Source: Microbacterium sp. Marseille-Q6648 (lineage in GTDB: Bacteria; Actinomycetota; Actinomycetes; Actinomycetales; Microbacteriaceae). From it: a stretch of DNA of 64,000 bases. Shown here one piece after another: positions 28,601 to 38,864 of this stretch. The position numbers and the translations under genes are program-made. The stretch lies in NCBI RefSeq assembly GCF_943181415.1, contig NZ_CALPBZ010000005.1, positions 401,032-465,031 of the forward strand. Reading direction: 5' to 3'. The notes beneath the pieces are model-generated. The model had not been told where the DNA came from and did not search any database. It worked only from the letters and a program-made list of their open reading frames with translations. How positions within the stretch are numbered: position 1 is the stretch's first letter; each line of letters opens with the position of its first letter.

Positions 28601-31600
28601 CGAGCTCCTCGTCCGGCGACGTGACGATCACGCGGTCGCCGAGCACCTCGGCCTCGAGCCCGGGGACGTCCGGGAGGATCAGTCCCCCCGCGACCAGGCC
28701 GATCGCATCTCCCTCGGGGTCGGAGTCGTTCGTGAGCACCGGCACCGCGACCGAGCGCCCGGGGCGCATCACGACGGTGTCCTTGACGGCGTACGGCGCC
28801 TGGTTGCGCGCCTCGGGCGGGGCGATGCCGACGCGGATCGTCGCGGTCGACTCGGCGCCGAGGCGGTCGCGCACGCGATAGGTGAAGGTGTCGGTGCCGG
28901 ATGCCTCGACGTCGGCCTGATACTCCACGTGCGTCGCGCCGGTCTCGACGACGCGGCCCTTCTCGGGCGCCGAGGCCAGGCCCACGAGGTCGACCGAGTC
29001 GCCGTCGGCGTCGATGCCGTCCAGCGGGATCGGGATGCGCACCTGGGAACCGGCGAGCACCCGCGCGGTCACGTCACGGGGGCGCGGCGTCTGGTTGGTC
29101 TCCTCGTCGACGGGGAGCACCTGGATCGTGACGTAGCCGGCATCCTTCTGCCCGGTCGAATCGACGACCTCGTAGGTGGCGTAGACGGTGCCCGCCTCGG
29201 GGCCCGCTTTGAAGCGGATGGTGTCCTGCGAGACGAAGATGTCGCCCGCGTCGGCGGCCGGGAGCGGCTCGACGAGATCGGGGGCGACGTGGATGGTGTC
29301 GCCGTTGGGGTGGTAGTCGTTGTCGAGCACGGGGATGGTCACGACGTCTCCGGCGCGGACCACGGCCTCGTCGTCGTCGGCGACCGGCGGGCGCAGCTTC
29401 TCGGGCCCGGGAACGGGGATGACGACCACTTCGCCCTCGGCACTGCGGATGCCGTTGGAGATCGTGTACTTCAGCGTCACCTGGGTCGACAGTGCACCCT
29501 GGTCGCTGACGCGCAGCGTCTCGTGCCCCAGGACCGAGACCGAGACACCGCTGTCGGACTCGATCGAGACGGACTGGATCACGAGGATCCCGCCCGCCGG
29601 GTCGATGTCGTTCGCGAGCGCCGCGACGAGCACCTCGCCGCCGCTCGGCAGCAGAGCGACGTCGCGCACCGCGACGGGTGCGGCATCCTCGTCGGCGTCC
29701 TCGAGCACGTCGACGCGCACGACGCCAAGGGCGTTCTTGGCGCCGGCCGAAGCGAGGTACTGCACGTAATAGGTACCGACGGCGTTCGAGGTGAAGGTGA
29801 AGGTGGAGTCCGAGAAATCAGGCACGACCGCAGCGCCCGGCACCTCGTCGACCCGTGTGAGCCGCAGCGGTTCGCGACCGGTCGAGAGGTCGTTCAGCAG
29901 CGGCGAGACCTCGACGGGCACACCCGCTCTCGTGACCACGTGGTCGGCGTTGGTGACCGGAGAGGTGGAGCCGACGGGGCGGACATCCAGGCGCAGGATG
30001 CCGGCGGTGGACTTCTGCGTGTCGGACACCGTGATGGCGATGTCCTTACGGCCCTGCACCCCGTTGATCGAGCGGTAGGTGATGCGCCCGTCGGGGGTGA
30101 AGTCCACTTCGTCGCCGGGCTCGGCCTCGACGCCGCTGAGGAAGATGTCGTCTCCGTCGGGGTCGATCCAGTCGGGCAGCACGTTGTGGGTGACCACACC
30201 GCCGGCCTCGACCTGCAGCGAGGTCGTGCGTTTCTGGCTCGGAGCGCCGTTGACGGTGTCGGGGCGAACCGACAGCGTCACCGTGGCGGTGTCGGAGCCG
30301 CCGCGGCCGTCGTCGATGCGGTACTGGAAGCGGGCGGACCCGTTCGCCGACTCGGGCACGGCGATCTGCAGCCCCGCGCCGTTGTTGATCGTCTGCACCT
30401 CGCCGAGCGACGGGCCGCCGTCCGGCAGCGTCACGGTGAGGATGTCACCGTCGGCGTCGGTGTCGTTGTCGAGCACGGGCAGCACGGTGGTGCGGCCGGG
30501 GCGCACGCCGAAGTCGTCGTCGACGGCCTCGGGGACGGTGTTCTTGTCGGTGCGCTCGGGGAGCGTCGTCTCGACCGTCTCGTCGGTGGTCTCCTCGTCG
30601 TTCTCCTCGGCCTCGCCCTCGGGCGGGGTGATGTCGTCCCAGTTGTCGACCTGCTGCAGGTCGTCAGCAGCCATCCACGCGGATCCGCCGCGGATGTCGT
30701 TGAGGACGATGACGTCGCGGTTCACGCGGAAGACCAGCTCGGCGTCGTCGTCGACGCCCTCCACGGTCGTGGCGAGGTCGTCGGCCTCGCCGATGCAGTC
30801 GCGGATGAAGGATGCCGAACCCGACCACACGCCGTAGGTGCAGCCTGCCAGCGACACCGGCTCGGCCGGAGCCCCCTCGGCGCCGGCGTCGACGACGACC
30901 GGTTCGGAGCCGTCCAGCGGCGCCCGGACGAGGGTCGACGCGGTGGCCACGGCCACGGCGTCCGATGCCCCCGACGGCTGCTGCAGCCGTGCGGTTTCGG
31001 CGTCGGCGATATCGGCGCGGAGGCCGCCCGTGCTCACGAGGGTGCCGCCGGTGCGATCGAGCACGACCGCGGTGCCGCCCACGGCGGTGACGGCGAGCTC
31101 GGCGCTGTCGGCGATGTCGCCCAGTTCGGTGCGCTGCGGCTCGCCGAAGCTGCCGTCCGGCACGGCCGGCACGGTGACGAGCTCCTTCTGCTCGGACGAG
31201 GCGGCGTAGACGGTGCCGTCGGTCCCGACGGCGAGCGCCGCACCGGCGCCGAGGGTGTCGACGGGCTCGGTGCCCTCGATGTCGAAACCGCCCACGCCGT
31301 CGGCGGGAAGCGCCCACAGGGCGCCGCTCTCGGGGTCGAGGATCGCGACGGTGGTGCCGCCGAGCGCAACCGCCGCGCCGCCGGGGACGTCGGCGGAATC
31401 GGTCATCGTCACCATGGCCGGGTCGATGGCCGTGACCGAGGATGCCGCCTGGTCCACCACGACGATGTCATCGCCGGACTGGAGGATGTCGTACTCCTCG
31501 GAGGCCGTGCGCAGGCCGCCGTCGAGGACGCGCGACTCGTAGTTGAAGTGGCCGACGAGCAGGCTCGACTGCTTGGTGACCCACACTCCGCCGTCGTGCA

Positions 31601-31730
31601 GATCGACCTCGGTGGTGGGGAAGCCGTCGTACAGGAACGCCATCGTCGTCAGCGCGACGGCCGAGGCGGTGACGGCACTGGCCGAGGCGATCGCGCGCGG
31701 GCGTGCGCGGAGCCACGCAAAAGCTCTCAT
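25671..31730 (-). CDS. Giant Ig-like/cadherin-like and FN3 repeat surface protein
   Basis: This 2019-aa protein has an N-terminal signal anchor (about 12-33) and a beta-propeller-like region (about 45-400) with repeated DG-turn strands. An acidic linker follows, then at least seven cadherin/Ig-like repeats, recognised by N-D-x-D-x-x-G-D boxes (NDTDADGDIL, NDSDPEGDAI, NDEDPDGTVA). About five fibronectin type III domains come next, and a Cys-containing C-terminal domain (CTSSQCAYVTLS, LTCNATGPFGGEFGG) ends in RRVTW. No sortase motif is seen, so it is probably held by the N-terminal helix. First gene of the MoxR-DUF58-transglutaminase-FHA-kinase operon, which likely controls its assembly. Ligand unknown. 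Confidence 0.9.
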   Translation of the reverse strand: MRAFAWLRARPRAIASASAVTASAVALTTMAFLYDGFPTTEVDLHDGGVWVTKQSSLLVGHFNYESRVLDGGLRTASEEYDILQSGDDIVVVDQAASSVTAIDPAMVTMTDSADVPGGAAVALGGTTVAILDPESGALWALPADGVGGFDIEGTEPVDTLGAGAALAVGTDGTVYAASSEQKELVTVPAVPDGSFGEPQRTELGDIADSAELAVTAVGGTAVVLDRTGGTLVSTGGLRADIADAETARLQQPSGASDAVAVATASTLVRAPLDGSEPVVVDAGAEGAPAEPVSLAGCTYGVWSGSASFIRDCIGEADDLATTVEGVDDDAELVFRVNRDVIVLNDIRGGSAWMAADDLQQVDNWDDITPPEGEAEENDEETTDETVETTLPERTDKNTVPEAVDDDFGVRPGRTTVLPVLDNDTDADGDILTVTLPDGGPSLGEVQTINNGAGLQIAVPESANGSARFQYRIDDGRGGSDTATVTLSVRPDTVNGAPSQKRTTSLQVEAGGVVTHNVLPDWIDPDGDDIFLSGVEAEPGDEVDFTPDGRITYRSINGVQGRKDIAITVSDTQKSTAGILRLDVRPVGSTSPVTNADHVVTRAGVPVEVSPLLNDLSTGREPLRLTRVDEVPGAAVVPDFSDSTFTFTSNAVGTYYVQYLASAGAKNALGVVRVDVLEDADEDAAPVAVRDVALLPSGGEVLVAALANDIDPAGGILVIQSVSIESDSGVSVSVLGHETLRVSDQGALSTQVTLKYTISNGIRSAEGEVVVIPVPGPEKLRPPVADDDEAVVRAGDVVTIPVLDNDYHPNGDTIHVAPDLVEPLPAADAGDIFVSQDTIRFKAGPEAGTVYATYEVVDSTGQKDAGYVTIQVLPVDEETNQTPRPRDVTARVLAGSQVRIPIPLDGIDADGDSVDLVGLASAPEKGRVVETGATHVEYQADVEASGTDTFTYRVRDRLGAESTATIRVGIAPPEARNQAPYAVKDTVVMRPGRSVAVPVLTNDSDPEGDAIGLVAGGLILPDVPGLEAEVLGDRVIVTSPDEELETSLQYTIRDARGAEAIAVLQVTVDEEVPLLRPIARDDRVLPEDVDGPTVDLEVLANDEDPDGTVAALTVEVDDPVAQARPDGTVRITLDDEEHLVTYTITDEDGQIASAFIRVPALDDLPPTLITTTGIEVDSGETVEIPLSEHVRAAGDRDVVITEAAKVSAVHSNGAELVKDQRTLVYTSADGYYGQDAITFEVTDGTGPDDPEGRKATLTMPVTVRPPANQQPTFVDGEMNVAPGEDATGLDLRSLTTDPDEGDIDGMSYTVVGGAPAGLTASIEDGSTLRVGAAADTPKGTQATIGLRITDGETDPIEGTVVVTVTASTRPLATANDDVLPRVDQGSTVEVPVLDNDFNPFPETPLTLVSAVTQTGDGRAEVSGDRVAVSPSASFVGTMVVRYRVQDATGDPDREVEGFITITVQGRPDAPGTPTVSSVQDRTVVLAWTPPVDNGSPITGYTVSSTRGDYVKQCASTTCTLDGLTNNVEYNFTVVATNAVGESDPSPPSETARPDARPDTPQPPTLTFGDQSLNVAWQTPTTPGSPVETFTLEISPAPPSGVSQKTNVTGNTLVWEGLENGASYQVRVRAHNRAPEPSSWSGWSASEVPARAPEPVAAPSTQRLEPVGEQAQMQVSWSPPANNGAAISVYQLQVLRGGAVVNTIETSATSQAVVIETSTTDYTFRVRANNKAGWGEYGPNSAPRRAFVAPDAPTNVSARPGDRSLQMSFTEPDGNGATQAEMRYEYSLNGGNWQALAGNRLITGLNNGTDYQVRIRAYTALDGVRYNGAPSAPSAAQRPYGPVGTPSADASRSGRDITFSWGAPAPNGRAIQQVQIRIDGGGWQDVAKNGSRTNTYAYSTTHRIDVRAFDTEGQVSPIASAQATTVDAPQPVAQAGKGSRTNSATCTSSQCAYVTLSTQDFPAGDYYLTCNATGPFGGEFGGRTYNVPRNGTIQLGCYFGDAGEQVWVNIRGWGDSRRVTW

Positions 31731-31825
31731 CGAGCTCGGCCTCCTCCGAGGTGGTCGTTTTCATGCGTGGCGTCGGGTCCCGACGGCGAGATCGGGCGCA
31801 CACTTCGCGGACGTGTGGACGGTTC

Positions 31826-31846
31826 AGCCTAACCCGGTATACCGGG
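31826..31846 (-). promoter_or_regulatory. Promoter with palindromic operator for the giant-protein operon
   Basis: On the minus strand a -10 TAGGCT (31826-31831) is preceded, 1 nt upstream, by the perfect 14-bp palindrome CCCGGTATACCGGG (31833-31846), which would lie in the -10/-35 spacer. The leader is about 88 nt and ends with GGAGGAGG 9 nt before ATG 31730. A repressor or activator site is plausible. Confidence 0.5.
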
Positions 31847-31887
31847 GGTGCCGCGATGGGGAGAATCACCCACCCGCGACCCCCGGC

Positions 31888-34245
<2,358 letters not shown>

Positions 34246-34252
34246 GACGGCC

Positions 34253-34258
34253 AGGCTA
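34253..34258 (-). promoter_or_regulatory. -10 element of leaderless UvrA-like gene
   Basis: TAGCCT on the minus strand, 7 nt before ATG 34245. The TAG is also the stop codon of the upstream gene. Confidence 0.45.
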
Positions 34259-34885
34259 TTGCGGGCCGAACGCGGCCGCGAGTGCGATCTGGTCGAACAG
34301 TGCCGTCATCGCGTGGCGGAGCTCGCCGAGGGGCGACGCGCAGCTCGCCAGAACCACCTGCTTGGAGCCGGGGACGGCGTACCAGTACTGCACCTCGAGA
34401 CGGGTGGCCGTCGCGGTCCGGTCATCCTCGGCGACCTCCTCTTCGTACAGGCGCTCGAGGCGCAGCATCCGCGCGCGCGGCCCGTCCAGCCGCGTGGCGG
34501 TCTCGACGCCGGGGTAGCGCAGCTCGACGAAGCTGCGCCGCAGCACCTCCAGCACGGCGTCTGCGTCGGTGCCCACCGCGGGGCTCATGCGCATGCCCGA
34601 CGGGGCATGGACCGTCAGCGACGCCGGAGTGGCCACCCCGGGAGACAGCTCGAGGCACAGGAAGACGGCGTGCGCGCCGGCATCGCGCGCGGCATCGACC
34701 GCGCGCTGGAGATGGGCGCGCAGGCGCCGTCGTGCGAGCGCGGCGTCGTCGGCGACGCCCACCAGTTCGGCGACGGCGAGATCGACCTGCGCGGTCGCGG
34801 CGGGCTCGTCACGCGGGTCCACCGTCAGCCAGCGCCCCGGCAGCTGGAAGCTCAGCCGGGGCGGGGCGGGTGCCTCGATCGTCAC
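34256..34885 (-). CDS. Unrecognised cytosolic protein of the WXG cassette
   Basis: This 209-aa protein has no signal peptide or TM segment. It has an alternating alpha/beta pattern: RLSFQLPGRWLTVDP at the start, an Ala/Arg-rich helix RRLRAHLQRAVDAARDAGAHAVF, then beta strands (LTVHAPSGMRMSP) and a C-terminal YWYAVPGSKQVVLASCAS. I do not recognise the family. It starts in a GTGA overlap with the lipoprotein stop and is the last gene of a four-gene cassette with a WXG100-like protein and a WXG/LXG-like hydrolase. Type VII loci often carry a soluble chaperone or immunity protein in this kind of position, but no sequence evidence shows it. Confidence 0.75.
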   Translation of the reverse strand: MTIEAPAPPRLSFQLPGRWLTVDPRDEPAATAQVDLAVAELVGVADDAALARRRLRAHLQRAVDAARDAGAHAVFLCLELSPGVATPASLTVHAPSGMRMSPAVGTDADAVLEVLRRSFVELRYPGVETATRLDGPRARMLRLERLYEEEVAEDDRTATATRLEVQYWYAVPGSKQVVLASCASPLGELRHAMTALFDQIALAAAFGPQ

Positions 34886-35355
34886 GCGCCCTCCGCGATC
34901 GCACGGACCTCGTCGGGCTGCAGGGTGAGCGAGTACGGTCCGGTGTCGGGCACTCCGAGGGCGTCGAACACCGAGGGCAGCACGGTGATCTCGTCCGCGG
35001 ATGCCGCGAAGCGGTCGGGGTAGTCGGATCGCTCGCCGTCGATGAGCCGGATGGTCACCTCGTGCCGCGATGCGACCGGATCCTCGGCGAGCACGGGGGC
35101 GGCGCCGCGGACGGCGGTGACGAGGCCCTCGTCCGACGGGTCGTCGACGAACAGCAGCACCTGCACCTGGGTGTTCCACGGCGCTCCCGAGTGCGTCGTG
35201 TACACCATCGCGCCGTTGACGCCCTCGGCTCCGGACAGCCCGGCCTCGAGGCCGGCGACGTCCGGATCGGCCGCGCACCCGCCGAGGGCGAGCGCCCCGA
35301 TCGCCAGCGTCGCGGCCAGGACGGTGCGCACCGGCATCCGCTTCATGTCGTTCAC
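34882..35355 (-). CDS. Small lipoprotein of the WXG cassette
   Basis: This ~157-aa protein has a lipoprotein signal: MKRMPVRT, a hydrophobic stretch, and the lipobox LALGGC. The mature ~130-aa domain has strands VYTTHSGAPWNTQVQVLLFV and HEVTIRLIDGE, without a recognised family. GTG 35355 gives a GTGA overlap with the upstream gene; ATG 35346, with GAGGATC 10 nt upstream, is the alternative and gives a cleaner signal peptide. It would sit on the outer face of the membrane, beside the TM-anchored hydrolase. Confidence 0.8.
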   Translation of the reverse strand: MNDMKRMPVRTVLAATLAIGALALGGCAADPDVAGLEAGLSGAEGVNGAMVYTTHSGAPWNTQVQVLLFVDDPSDEGLVTAVRGAAPVLAEDPVASRHEVTIRLIDGERSDYPDRFAASADEITVLPSVFDALGVPDTGPYSLTLQPDEVRAIAEGA

Positions 35356-36971
35356 GATCCTCGCGTGTAGTCGGCGACGTAGACGTCCTCGTAGCCGCCG
35401 GCACCCTCTGCGGCGAAGAAGATCTCGTCACCGCGCCGGGGCTCGGGCAGGTAGCGCTCGGCCTCTGCACCATACATTCCGGCGTGGTGCACCGGCCACG
35501 TCAGCGGCCGGTAGGTCCGCCAATCGCCGTCGACGCGGACGCGGTCGATCGGGTCGAGGCCGAGGAACTCCAGGGTGTGCACCGGATCGAGCCCGTTGTT
35601 GATCTGCGTGACGCGCACGCCGTCGGGCATGTCGCTGTAGTGCTTGTCGATCGCCGACCCCGCCGTGAAGACCGACTGCACACGACCCTCGACGCGGGGG
35701 TTCGTCGCCAGCTCACCGGCCATCATGCCGCCGAGCGACCAGCCGGTGAACATGATGGGGGCATCGCTCTCGAAGACGCCGGCCTGCGTCATGGCGTCCC
35801 AGACGGCCTCTTCGTACTGGGTGGGGACGCCGGGGAAGAGCGAGAGCATCGCGTCGGTGCGCGCATCGTTGAGGGCCCCGTCGGTGTTCGTCAGGCTCCA
35901 GTTCTGGGTGCTCGGCAGCTGCACGCGCCACGACACGATGTTCCCCTGCGCGTCGCGGACGGCGACGACACGGATCTCGGTCGCGTCCTCGCCGCCGGCG
36001 GCGTCCTGGCGGGCGAGCTGGGCCATGAGGTCCTGGTAGTCGCGGGCTTCGCGCGCGTCGTTGCGGGCGTCCTCGTCGGCGTCTCCGGTCGGGGCCGTGG
36101 ACTCGTTGCGTTCGGCCACGCGCTGCGGGTTGCGGAGCACCTCGGCGATGGCCAGCGCCAGCAGGGATGCCGCGAGCAGGCCGGCGAGGACCAGCATCCC
36201 GATGGGGCCGAGCAGCAGGAAGGCGATACCGATGAGGAGGGCCGCGGCGACCACCATCAGCGCGACGACGAGGGCGGACACGAGCGCGCTGAGGAGCTCC
36301 TTCAGCGCGTCGACCACCACCGACAGCACTTCTGAGGCCCACTCCCCCACCATCGACAGGAAGTCGCCGACGCCGTCCCAGAACTGGTCCCAGTTGTCGC
36401 GCCACGAGTCGGCGCCGTCCTCGATCGCCGTCTCGATCGCGTCGATGGCGCGGTCGGCGGCGTCCCAGATCTCACGACGCGCCTCGTTCAGCCGGCGCCG
36501 GGCTTCGGCGATCTGCCCGTTCGAGAAGCCCACCCCGTCGGTGGTCGTCCACAGATCGGTGTAGAGCCCGTCGGTGGAGGATCCGTCGGCCTCGGCGCGC
36601 GTGATGTCGGTCCGGAGGTCGTCGAGCTCGCCCTCGAGCCGGGTCGCCCGCGCTTGGTGGTACTCGGCGTCCGCGACCGCCGCGCGGGCGTCCTGCTGGA
36701 TGGGCTCGAGGTCGACGGCGAACGTCGTCAGCGCCGAGGCGGTGCCGGCGTAGCGGCCGTGGGCGCGCCGCAGCCCGGACGAGGCTTCGGCGGCGGCATC
36801 GGCGATCTCGTCGGTGGCGGCGCTGCGCTGGGCGTCGACGAGGTCGCGCAGGGCGTCGGCAGCCTGCGTGATCGCAGCCGCGGTGGCGGCGAGCGCCCGC
36901 GCGCGAGGCTCGAGCTCTCCCGGGCGGCCGGCGAAGACGTCCTCGAACTCGAGGGCGAGACCCGACGTCAT
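35352..36971 (-). CDS. WXG/LXG-like domain, TM pair and alpha/beta hydrolase fusion
   Basis: This 539-aa protein has three parts. Residues 1-215 are all-helical with a coiled-coil-like stretch and W-rich RDNWDQFWDG, as in the N-termini of type VII (WXG/LXG) substrates. Residues 227-278 are two hydrophobic helices. Residues 330-539 form an alpha/beta hydrolase with the nucleophile elbow GWSLGGM (Ser412), a likely acid in NGLDPVHTLEF (D462) and His495/496 in WPVHHAGMYG. ATGA overlaps the WXG100-like gene. It is a candidate secreted or membrane-tethered lipase/esterase. No EccC-type ATPase is in the window. Confidence 0.75.
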   Translation of the reverse strand: MTSGLALEFEDVFAGRPGELEPRARALAATAAAITQAADALRDLVDAQRSAATDEIADAAAEASSGLRRAHGRYAGTASALTTFAVDLEPIQQDARAAVADAEYHQARATRLEGELDDLRTDITRAEADGSSTDGLYTDLWTTTDGVGFSNGQIAEARRRLNEARREIWDAADRAIDAIETAIEDGADSWRDNWDQFWDGVGDFLSMVGEWASEVLSVVVDALKELLSALVSALVVALMVVAAALLIGIAFLLLGPIGMLVLAGLLAASLLALAIAEVLRNPQRVAERNESTAPTGDADEDARNDAREARDYQDLMAQLARQDAAGGEDATEIRVVAVRDAQGNIVSWRVQLPSTQNWSLTNTDGALNDARTDAMLSLFPGVPTQYEEAVWDAMTQAGVFESDAPIMFTGWSLGGMMAGELATNPRVEGRVQSVFTAGSAIDKHYSDMPDGVRVTQINNGLDPVHTLEFLGLDPIDRVRVDGDWRTYRPLTWPVHHAGMYGAEAERYLPEPRRGDEIFFAAEGAGGYEDVYVADYTRGS

Positions 36972-37261
36972 CGCACGTCCGCCGTCTCGACGGCGTCGGC
37001 CATGGTGCGGTCGAGGTCGGTGAAGGTCTCGTCGAGGGCCTCGAGCCAGTCGCGGACGACCACGAGCTGCTCCTCGAGCTTGCCGCGGTTGTGGTCCCAG
37101 TTGTCGGCGAAGTCCCGGACCCGGCGTGCGAGACGGGGCTCGCCGGTGAGCTCGGCCAGGTCGTCGCCGACGCGATCCGCGTCCTGGAAGGTCGCGAGAG
37201 CGTGGGCGACACGCGCTTTCGCCGCGCGGAGGGCCGTCATGTCCAGTGCGATGTCGTCCAT
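36968..37261 (-). CDS. WXG100/EspC-like small helical protein
   Basis: This 97-aa protein is two amphipathic helices with a central N-W-D-H-N-R-G-K-L turn (about residues 52-60), resembling the W-x-G hairpin of ESX/EspC-like type VII secretion targets. GGAGG lies 4 nt before ATG 37261. It is the first gene of a four-gene cassette whose second protein shares the helical N-terminal architecture. The family call rests on fold pattern and context, not on a perfect WxG. Confidence 0.65.
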   Translation of the reverse strand: MDDIALDMTALRAAKARVAHALATFQDADRVGDDLAELTGEPRLARRVRDFADNWDHNRGKLEEQLVVVRDWLEALDETFTDLDRTMADAVETADVR

Positions 37262-37379
37262 CGGTCCTCCGCGTCGATCGGTGCCTGCGACGGGTCGGTC
37301 GGTGCCGGCCGGCCCGTGCACGGCGAGCCTAGGGGCCCGCGGCAGCGGTGACGATGGGGAGAATGCACCATGCCGCGCG

Positions 37380-37961
37380 TCAGGCCGCGCGCCAGCATCC
37401 TTCGACGTGGTCGTCCACCATGCCGCTCGACTGCATGAGCGCGTACATCGTGGTCGAGCCGACGAACCGGAAGCCGCGCGACCGGAGGGCGCGGCTGAGG
37501 GCGTCGGACTCCGGCGTCGTGGCCGGCACGTCCCCGAGCGTCCGCGGACGCGGGCGGGGGTCGGGCGCGAACGACCACAGCAGCGCATCCAGCTCGCCGG
37601 GAGCCATGTCGAGCACGAGCCGGGCGTTCGAGATGGTGGCGAGGATCTTGGCGCGATTGCGGATGATGCCGGCGTCGGCCATCAGGCGCTCGACGTCCGC
37701 CTCGTCGAAGCGCGCCACCGCGGCAGGGTCGAAGCCGGCGAACACCTCGCGGAAGCGCGGTCGCTTGCGCAGGATGGTGATCCACGACAGCCCCGCCTGG
37801 AAGCCCTCGAGGCTCATCTTCTCGAAGAGCGGCCGGTCGCCGTGCAGAGGCCGGCCCCACTCCTCGTCGTGATAGCGGCGGTACTCCTCGGCGGCCGGAT
37901 GCCCGCCGTCGCCGATCCACGCGCAGCGCGCCCGCCCGTCCTCGCCCACCCGCACGTCCAT
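37380..37961 (-). CDS. tag: DNA-3-methyladenine glycosylase I
   Basis: This 193-aa helix-hairpin-helix enzyme excises 3-methyladenine from alkylated DNA. Family features are ARCAWIGDG (start of the zinc and substrate region), RRYHDEEWGRPLHGDRPLFE with the catalytic Glu, EGFQAGLSWITILRKR, and FRFVGSTTMYALMQSSGMVDDH, which carries late zinc ligands. GATACT lies 6 nt before ATG 37961, so it appears leaderless. The nearby TetR gene is transcribed separately. Confidence 0.95.
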   Translation of the reverse strand: MDVRVGEDGRARCAWIGDGGHPAAEEYRRYHDEEWGRPLHGDRPLFEKMSLEGFQAGLSWITILRKRPRFREVFAGFDPAAVARFDEADVERLMADAGIIRNRAKILATISNARLVLDMAPGELDALLWSFAPDPRPRPRTLGDVPATTPESDALSRALRSRGFRFVGSTTMYALMQSSGMVDDHVEGCWRAA

Positions 37962-37967
37962 GTGGCC

Positions 37968-37973
37968 AGTATC
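37968..37973 (-). promoter_or_regulatory. -10 element of leaderless tag
   Basis: GATACT on the minus strand, 6 nt before ATG 37961. Confidence 0.5.
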
Positions 37974-37987
37974 CCGCGGCGGCCGCG

Positions 37988-38635
37988 TCAGGCCGGGCGG
38001 GCGCGGAGGTAGCGGTGGATCTCCTCGGTGCCGAGACTGTGGCCCGGCAGCGGCGTCGGGCCTCCTCCGGCACGCAGTCCGTCGATCATGATCCCCAGCT
38101 GCCGCCCGACCACCTGCGCGCGGGCGCCCTCGGGGAAGGTGCCGAATTCGCCGAGGCTCCAGGCGGCGATGGAGATGTCGTTGGCGTAGACGTCCGTCCG
38201 CAGCGCGCCCTCCTCCTTCGCGCGGCGCACCACGTCCTGGAACGAGGCGTCCCACTGGACGCCGTGCTGCAGGGTGGGGTCGAGCTCGAGCTTGCGCCGC
38301 ATGACCCGCAGGATCGCGGGCCGCGCGACGGCGAGCTGGCCGATGCCGACGACGAGGGCGACGACGCCGTCCCAGCCGGAGGCGCTCGCCTCCATCTCGT
38401 CGATGACCAGCTGCTGGGCCCGCAGGTGCTCGTCGTAGAGCGCCGAGATCACGTCGGCGACCGAAGCGAACCGTCGGTACATGGTCGCGCTGCTCACCCC
38501 CGCCGCGCGCGCGAGCTGCGCCATGGTGGGCGCGTCGTCGTGGCGGGTGAAGTGCCGCTCGGCCGCAGCGAGGATGAGGTCGCGGCTGCGCTGCACCTCG
38601 ATGCGCTCGGCGCGCGTCCGTCCGTCGTCGGTCAT
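37988..38635 (-). CDS. TetR-family transcriptional regulator
   Basis: This 215-aa protein has an N-terminal helix-turn-helix (SRDLILAAAERHFTRHDDAPTMAQLARAAGVSSATMYRRF, positions 16-53) and a helical ligand-binding C-terminus. ATG 38635 is used rather than ATG 38638 because TAGGCT lies 7 nt from it. It is followed 26 nt later by tag, and the gene upstream is an acyl-CoA oxidase-like gene. TetR regulators beside fatty-acid genes often bind acyl-CoA, but no operator is evident. Confidence 0.92.
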   Translation of the reverse strand: MTDDGRTRAERIEVQRSRDLILAAAERHFTRHDDAPTMAQLARAAGVSSATMYRRFASVADVISALYDEHLRAQQLVIDEMEASASGWDGVVALVVGIGQLAVARPAILRVMRRKLELDPTLQHGVQWDASFQDVVRRAKEEGALRTDVYANDISIAAWSLGEFGTFPEGARAQVVGRQLGIMIDGLRAGGGPTPLPGHSLGTEEIHRYLRARPA

Positions 38636-38642
38636 CATCCTG

Positions 38643-38648
38643 AGCCTA
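38643..38648 (-). promoter_or_regulatory. -10 element of leaderless tetR gene
   Basis: TAGGCT on the minus strand, 7 nt before ATG 38635. Confidence 0.5.
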
Positions 38649-38864
38649 GATGCGGAGTGCCCGGGCCGGAGGGTTTCGACGCGGAGCCCTGTTCCGTCTC
38701 CGGTCACTCCCCAGTACCGGCGGCGCCCCAGACGCCGTGGCACGGCCCCCCAAGCGAGACTGCTTCTCCCGATGGTCGGGCCCCGCGTCGGATTCCCCCC
38801 GCCGTCGAAAGTAGCCGAGATGCTATCCGGACACAAGTCCCCACTTACGACCCGGGTGCGCCGA

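Noticed and set aside
26844-31832. Very long plus-strand open frame antisense to the giant protein
   Set aside because: It is a high-GC shadow with no start site, motif or ribosome binding site; the minus-strand gene explains the open frame.
36968-37261. Canonical ESX-1 type EsxA/EsxB pair
   Set aside because: The turn is N-W-D-H-N-R-G, not W-x-G, there is one small protein only, and no EccC gene is in the window.
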